64,000 bases of DNA, from assembly GCF_042453785.1 (NCBI RefSeq), contig NC_091672.1, forward strand, positions 8,016,501 through 8,080,500. The letters are read 5' to 3'. Position numbers and translations under genes: made by a program. Shown here piece by piece: positions 57,509 to 64,000 of the stretch. Each line of letters begins with the position of its first letter. The stretch's first letter is position 1. The DNA comes from Malus domestica (lineage: Eukaryota; Streptophyta; Magnoliopsida; Rosales; Rosaceae). The notes under the pieces are model-generated. The model was not told where the DNA came from, searched no databases, and saw only the letters and a list, made by a program, of their open reading frames with translations.

Positions 57509-58599
57509 ATAGTTTTGATTAATATTTTCGAATTTCGTGATGACCAATGAAATGGTTATAAACAATTACGAGTCATAGACGAATGGATCCGATCATACCA
57601 ACTCACATACGCAGGATCTCATCAGAACTCAGCAAATAAGCGAGTTTAGGCGAGAGTAGTACTAGGATGGTTGACCTCCTAGGAAGTCACCGTGTTGCAT
57701 CCCCCACCTCTTTTTTTGTTTTCGTAATTCGTGTTTTGCGCATTTTGTTTTCTTGATTCTTGTTTTCGTATTTTTAGCGGGTAATTTGTGGCGCGCGTTG
57801 TTTATTTTCGAGCCTCGTGCTTGGGAGATGAAAGAAAGGAATGGGAAAATTAATAATTCTATTTTTTTGAGTTTCGAGGGATCGTCTTGATTAATATTCC
57901 TCGGGAGATGAAAGACACGGATGACAACGACTATTAATCATATTTTTTAAATTTCGAGGGATCGTTTTGAATAATATTTTCGAATTTCGTGATGACCGAA
58001 GAAATGGATATAAACAATTACAAGTTATAGACCAACGGATGCGATTATACCAACTCACATGCACCAGATCCCATCAGAACTCTGCAGTTAAGCGAGTTTG
58101 GGCGAGAGTAGTACTAGGATGGGTGGCCTCCTGTGAAGCCCTCGTGTTGCATCCCCCACCTCTTTTTTTGTTTTCGTAATTCTTCTTTTGAGCATTTTGT
58201 TTTCGTGATTCTTGGTTTGCGTATTTTTAACGGGTAATTTGTGGCGCGCGTCGTTTATTATCGAGCCTCGTGCTTGGGAGATGAAAGCAAGGAATGGGAA
58301 AGACTAATAATTCTATTTTTTTTGAGTTTCGAGGGATCGTCTTGATTAATATTCCTCGGGAGATGAAAGACACGGAAGAAAAAGACTATTAATCGATTTT
58401 TTTTTAAATTTCGAGGGATCGTTTTGTTTAATATTTTTGAATTTCGTGATGACCAAAGAAATGGTTATAAACAATTAAAAATCATAGACCAATGGATGCG
58501 ATTATACCAACTCACATGCACCGGATCCCATCAGAACTCCGCAGTGAAGCGAGTTTGGGCGGGAGTAGTGCTAGGATGGGTGACCTCCTGGGAAGTCCT

Positions 58600-58925
58600 C
58601 GTGTCGCATCCCCCACCTTTTTTTTTGTTTTGTGGCGTGGGTCGTTTATTATCAAGCCTCGTGCTTGGGAGATGAAAGAAAGGAAAGGGAAAGACTATTA
58701 ATTCTATTTTTTTAAGTTTCGAGGGATCGTCTTGATTAATATTCCTCGGGAGATGAAAGACACGGATGAAAAAGACTATTAATTGTATTTTTTAAATTTC
58801 GAGGGATCGTTTTGATTAAAATTTCGCAGGATCTCATCAGAACTCCGCAAATAAGCGAGTTTGGGTGAGAGTAGTACTAGGATGGGTGGCCTCCTAGGAA
58901 GTCCCCGTGTTGCATCCCCCACCTT
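58600..58925 (+). pseudogene. Deleted monomer and 5'-truncated 5S-like copy
   Basis: After the copy at 58494, the spacer skips from ttttgtttt straight to gtggcgtgggtcg. The next 5S-like part begins at about 58827 within cgcaggatctcatcag, without its promoter-side spacer or its first ~30 bases. These are two deletions in one monomer. Confidence 0.82.
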
Positions 58926-60999
58926 GTTTTTTGTTTTCGTAATTCTTGTTTTGCGCATTTTGTTTTCATGATTCTTTTTTTGCGTATTTTTAGCGGGTAA
59001 TTTGTGGCGCGGGTCGTTTATTATCGAGCTTCGTGCTTGGGAGATGAAAGAAAGGAATGGGAAAGACTAATAATTCTATTTTTTTAAGTTTCGAGGGATC
59101 GTCTTGATTAATATTCCTCAGGAGATGAAAGACACGGATGAAAAAGAATATTAATCGTATTTTTTAAATTTCGAGGGATCGTTTTGATTAATATTTTCAA
59201 ATTTCGTGATGACCAAAGAAATGGTTATAAACAATGACGAGTCATAGACCAACGGATGCGATCATACCAACTCACATGCAAAGGATCCCATCAGAACTCC
59301 GCAAATAAGCGAGTTTGGGCGAGAGTAGTACTAGGATGAGTGACCTCCTAGGAAGTCCCCGTGTTGCATCCCCCACCTTTTTTTGTTTTCGTAATTCTTG
59401 TTTTGCGCATTTTGTTTTCGTGATTCTTGTTTTGCTTATTTTTAGTGGGTAATTTGTGGCGCGGGTCGTTTATTATTGAGCCTCGTGCTTGGGAGATGAA
59501 AGAAAGGAATGCGAAAGACTAATAATTCTATTTTTTTGAGTTTCGAGGGATCGCATTGATTAATATGCTCCGGAGATGAAAGACACAGATGAAAAAGACT
59601 ATTAATCATATTTTTTAAATTTCGAGGGATCGTTTTGAATAATATTTTTGAATTTCGTGATGACCGAAGAAATGGATATAAACAATTACAAGTCATAGAC
59701 CAACGGATTCGATGATACCAACTCACATGCACCGAATCTTATCAGAACTCCGCAGTTAAGCGAGTTTGGGCGAGGGTAGTACTAGGATGGGTGGCCTGCT
59801 GGGAAGCCCTCATGTTGCATCCCCCACCTCTTTTTTTGTTTTCATAATTCTTGTTTTGCGCATTTTGTTTTCGTGATTCTTGTTTTGCTTATTTTTAGCG
59901 AGTAATTTGTGGTGCGCGTCGTTTATTATCGAGCCTCGTGCTTGGGAGATGAAAGCAAGGAATGGGAAAGACTAATAATTTTATTTTTTTGAGTTTTGAG
60001 GGATCGTCTTGATTAATATTCCTTGGGAGATGAAAGACATGGAAGAAAAAGATTATTAATCGTATTTTTTAAATTTCGAGGGATCGTTTTGATTAATATT
60101 TTCGTATTTCGTGATGACCAAAGAAATGATTATAAACTATTACAAGTCATAGACCAATGGATGCGATCATACCAACTCACATGCTCCGGATCCCATAAGA
60201 ACTCCGCAGCTAAGCGAGTTTGGGCGAGAGTAGTACTAGGATGGGTGACCTCCTGGGAAGTCTTTGTGTCGCATCCCCCACCTCTTTTTTTTGTTTTCGT
60301 AATTCTTGTTTTGCGTATTTTGTTTCCGTGATTCTTGTTTTGCATATTTTTAGCTGCTAATTTGTGGCGCGCGTCGTTTATTACCGAGCGTCGTGCTTGG
60401 GAAATGAAAGAAAGGAATGGGAAAGACTAATAATTCTATTTTTTTGAGTTTCGAGGGATCGTCTTGATTAATATTCCTCGGGAGATGAAAGAAATGGATG
60501 AAAAAGATTTGTAATTTTATTTTTTAAATTTCGAGGGATCGTTTTGATTAATATTTTCAAATTTCGTGATGACCGAAGAAATGGTTATATACAATTACAA
60601 GTTATAGACCAATTGATGCGATCATACCAACTCACATGCACCGGATCCCATCGGAACTCTAATGTTAAGCAAGTTTGGGCGAGAGTAGTACTGGGATGGG
60701 TGACCTCCTGGGAAGTCCTTGTGTTCCATCCCCCACCTCTTTTTTTTTGTTTTTTTTTGTTTTCGTATTTCTCGTTTTGCATATTTTTAGTGGCTAATTT
60801 GTGGCGCGCGTCGTTTATTACTTAGTCTCGTGCTTGGGAGATGAACAAAAGGAATGGGAAAGACTAATAATTCTATTTTTTTTGAGTTTCGAGGGATCGT
60901 CTTGGTTAATATTCGTCGGGAGATGAAAGAAATGAATCAGAAAGACTGTTAATTGTATTTTTTAAATTTCAGGGGATCGTCTTGATTAATATTTTCGAA

Positions 61000-63853
61000 T
61001 TTCGTGCGAACGCCTTGAGCCGATGTGATTTGCACATGCATAGAGGTTACACGGTCATGGCCAAAGAAAGGGTTATATACAATTACAAGTCATAGAGCAA
61101 CGGATGCGATGATGCCAACTCATATGCACCTGATCCCATCAGAACTTCAAAGTTAAGCGAGTTTGGGCGAGAGTAGTACAAGGATGGTTGACCTCCTGGG
61201 ATAACCTCGTGTTGCATCCCCCACCTCTTTTCAGATTTTTTTCATAATTATTTTATCCGTATTTTTAGCGGCTTATTATGTTTTCATAATTTCTTTTTGC
61301 TTATTTTTAGCGGCTTATTTGTGGCACGCGTCGTTTATTACCAAGTCTCATGCTTGGGAAATGAAATGAAGGAATAAGAAAGACTATTAATTCTATGTTT
61401 TTATGCTTCGAGGGATCATCTTAATTAATATTCCTCTGGGGATGAAAGAAATTGATGAGAAAGAGTATTAATTGTCGTATTTTTTTAATTTTATGGGATC
61501 ATCTTGATTAACAATTTCAAATTTTGTGCGAACGTTTAGAGCCGATGTGATTTGCACATGCATAGGGGTTACAGGGTCAAGGCCAAAGAAATGATTACAT
61601 ACAATTACAAGTCATAGACCAACGGATGCGATCATACCAACTCACATGTACCAGATCCTATCTGAATTCGGAATTTAAGCAAGTTTCGACGAGTGTAGTA
61701 CTAGGATGGGTGACATCCTGAGAAGTCCTCGTATTGCATACCCCCAGCTCTTTTCTTATTTTTTTTTCATACTTCTTTTTTGCGTATTGTTAGCAGCTTA
61801 TTATTTTTTCATAACTCCTTTTTGCGTATTTTTTGCAGCTTATTTGTGGCACGCGTCGTTTATTACCGAGTCTCGTGTTTGGGAGATGAAAGAAAGGAAT
61901 GGGAAAGACTGTTAATTCTATTTTTTTGAGTTTCAATGGATCGTCTTGTTTTAATATTCCTCGGAAGATGGAAGAATGGGATGAGAAAGACTATTAATTG
62001 TATTTTTTAAACTTTGAGGGATCTTCTTGATTAATATTTCGAATTTCGTTGAACGTTTAGAGCCGATGTGAGGTTACAGGGTCATGGCCAAAGAAATGGC
62101 TATATACAATTACAAGTCATAGACCAACAGATGCAATCATGCCAACTCACATGCATCGGATCCTATCTGAACTCCGAAGTTAAGTGAGTCTGGGCGAGTG
62201 TAGTACTAGGATGGGTGACCTCCTGGGAAATCCTCGTGTTGCATCCCCCCACCTTTTTTCTTATTTTTTTCATAATTCTTTTTTGCGTATTTTTAGCGTC
62301 TTATTATTTTTTTCATAATTCCATTTTGCGTATTTTTAGCGGCTTATTTGTGGTGCGCATCGTTTATTACCGAGTCTCGTACTTGGGAGATGAAAGAACG
62401 GAATGGAAAAGACTGTTAATTCTAATTTTTTTTGAGTTTCGAGGGATCGTCTTGATTAATATTCCTCGGGAGATGAAAGAAATGGATGAGAAAGACTATT
62501 AATTGTATTTTTTAAATTTCAAGGGATCGTCTTGATTAATATTTTCAAATTTTGTACGAACGTTTAGAGCCGTTGTGATTTGCACATGCACAGAGGTTAC
62601 GGGGTCATGACCAAAGAAATGATTATATACAATTACAAGTCCTAGATCAACGGATGCGATCATTCCAACTTACATGCACCGGATCCCATTTAAACTCCGA
62701 AGTGAAGCGAGTTTGGGCGAGTGTAGTACTAGGATGAGTAACCTCCTGGTAAGTCCTCGTGTTGCATCCCCCCACCTTTTTTTTTTTGATAATTCTTTTT
62801 TGCGTATTTTTAGCGGCTTCTTATTTTTTTATAATTCTTTTTTGCGTATTTGTAGCGGCTTATTTGTGCCGCACGTCGTTTATTACTGAGTCTCGTGCTT
62901 GGGTAATGAAAGAAAGGAATGTGAAAGACTATTAACTCTATTTTTTTGAGTTTTGAGGGATCATCTTGATTAATATTCCTTGGGAGATGAAAGAAATGGA
63001 TGTAAAAGACTATTAATTATATTTTTTAAATTTCGAGGGATTGTCTTAATTAATATTTTCGAATTTCGGGCAAACTTTTAGAGCCGATGTGATTTGCACA
63101 TGCATAGAGGCGACGGGGTCATGGCCAAAGGAATGGTTATATACAACTACAAGTCATAGACTAACTGCTGTGATCATACCAGCTAACATTCATCGGATCC
63201 CATCAGATCTCTGAAGTTAAGCGAGTTTGGGTGAAAGAATGGCTGACCTCCTAGGAAATTGTCGTGTTGCATCCTCCCATCTCTTTTTTATTTTTTCATA
63301 ATTCTTTTTTGCTTATTTTTAGTGGCTTACTTGTGGCCCGCGTCGTTTATTACCGAGTCTCGTGCTTGAGAGATGAAAAAAAGGAATGCGAAAGTCTATT
63401 AATTCTATTTTTTGAAGTTTCGAGTGATTGTCTTGATCAATATTCCTCGGAAAATGAAAGAAATGGATGGGAAAGACTATTAATTATATTTTTTAAATTT
63501 CGAGGGATTGTCTTGATTAATATTTTTGAAATTCGTGCGAACGTTTAGAGCCGATATGATTTGCACATGCATAGAGGTTACAAGATCATGGCCAAAGAAA
63601 TGGTTATGCTCAACTACAAGTCATAGACTAACGGATGCGATCATACCAACTCACGTGCACCGGATCCCATAAGAACTCCAAAGTTAAGTGAGTTTGGGCG
63701 AGACCAGTACTAGGATGGGAGGCCTCCTAGGAAGTCCTCGTGTTGCATTCCCCCACCTTTTTTCTATTTTTTCATAATTCTTTTTTGTGTATTTTTAGCT
63801 ACTTATTTGTGGCACGCATTGTTTATTACTGAGTCTCTTATTTGGGAGATGAA
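61000..63853 (+). repeat. Long-type monomers at the right end of the array
   Basis: From about 61010, monomers carry an added phrase (gccgatgtgatttgcacatg and agaggttac) ahead of the TATA-like ttatata, and most carry a doubled spacer (cgtatttttagcggcttatt twice). They are identical in type to the left block at 77-1425. The copies here vary more than those in the centre. The array ends near 63853. Confidence 0.85.
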
Positions 63854-64000
63854 AAATCGGTAGAGATTGAATCCGCACCATAATGCATAGACATAATTAT
63901 TTTTTGTCACCACTGCAAAATGCTAGTTGCGTAAATATTAGATTTAAGATACATATAATAATTCGCGGTATTAAATTATTATAACAAATAGTCAACATAC
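63854..64000. other. Right flank of the array
   Basis: Non-repeat AT-rich DNA begins after gagatgaaaaatcgg. The phrase agattgaatccgcaccataa resembles the patch near 23965, so a dispersed repeat may abut the array. No gene. Confidence 0.5.

Larger units (their letters stand above)
45190..63853 (+). repeat. 5S rDNA-related tandem array, about 41 monomers of ~454 bp
   Basis: The array is head-to-tail on the plus strand. 5S-like parts start near 45318, 45758, 46176, 46631, 47085, 47539, 47991, 48445, 48898, 49336, 49789, 50243, 50697, 51151, 51606, 52060, 52514, 52968, 53421, 53874, 54328, 54781, 55234, 55688, 56142, 56596, 57050, 57585, 58037, 58494, 58827 (truncated), 59254, 59705, 60159, 60614, 61102, 61624, 62129, 62652, 63166 and 63633. 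Spacing is 452-455 bp for most, and 488-523 bp for most intervals beyond 60.6 kb. Each has a TATA-like ttataaac near -28, a C at -1, A- and C-box-like internal sequences and a T-run after the gene. The spacer is a shared ~330-bp sequence. Frames of 69-70 codons through the 5S part are artefacts. The consensus differs from usual plant 5S rRNA at helix II. Confidence 0.92.

Noticed and set aside
45688-60331. Repeated 69-70-codon open frames containing phrases like MRSYQLTCTGSHQNSAVKR
   Set aside because: They run through the 5S-like sequence of each monomer and recur with the repeat period. Frames in a non-coding tandem repeat stay open together by shared ancestry, so they are not evidence for a protein family.
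45190-63853. CRISPR-like array
   Set aside because: The spacing is regular, but the repeats are long 5S-related monomers in a plant genome and the spacers are the same sequence throughout.
45190-63853. Calling the array an ordinary active 5S rDNA cluster
   Set aside because: The consensus differs from the usual plant 5S at helix II and the A-box, and nearly every copy has further private changes, including in the C-box of some monomers. I therefore keep it as 5S-related only.

Overview
The window is plant nuclear DNA, most likely from a woody rosid of the Rosaceae and perhaps an apple or pear relative. The evidence is a TIR-NBS-LRR resistance gene with plant-type introns, a plant kelch-like/guanylate kinase gene, a Cassandra TRIM element, RTE- and L1-type LINEs, tRNA-derived SINEs, CACTA, Harbinger, hAT and Mutator-like elements, and a large tandem array related to 5S rDNA. 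The family assignment rests on general resemblance and was not tested by search. Only two host genes are recognisable. One is a broken TNL resistance gene (+ strand, pieces from 3639 to 21638). The other is an apparently intact guanylate kinase gene (- strand, 29131-31488 plus a 5' leader up to about 32130).

Layout. 1-76 is a detached piece of a guanylate kinase exon, followed to about 1425 by 5S-like tandem repeats. 1430-3600 holds a copia 3' end and a Mutator-like MITE. 3639-21638 is the TNL gene. Its TIR exon is followed by a 7.3-kb intron loaded with transposons (CACTA, foldback, MITE, a small LTR-kin fossil, a minisatellite). Its NBS exon is split by a 7.4-kb LINE composite between perfect 15-bp target-site duplications. 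The LRR part is missing, and a C-terminal post-LRR (C-JID-like) exon survives. 22-29 kb is gene-poor, with SINEs, a tandem TRIM fossil and TIR elements. 29.1-32.4 kb is the guanylate kinase gene, which I can splice into a 400-residue protein. 33-45 kb is a transposon field: several MITEs, a whole-looking Cassandra element, a Harbinger-type element with a two-exon Myb-like ORF1, and a hAT-like element carrying its own 346-bp satellite. 45.2-63.85 kb is a single array of about 41 direct repeats with a unit of about 454 bp.

The array is the most interesting object. Each monomer holds a ~120-bp 5S rRNA-like gene with internal promoter, a TATA-like box near -28 and a T-run terminator. The shared consensus departs from the usual plant 5S rRNA on both sides of helix II in a compensating way (AGCAC/GUGCU replaced by AACUC/GAGUU), so the fold is kept while the sequence changes. 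Part of the array has a four-monomer higher-order repeat. A longer monomer class sits at the right edge and in the left block. Almost every copy carries private changes, so the array may be a decaying paralogous 5S cluster, a 5S-derived satellite, or a variant 5S locus. Sequence alone cannot decide which.
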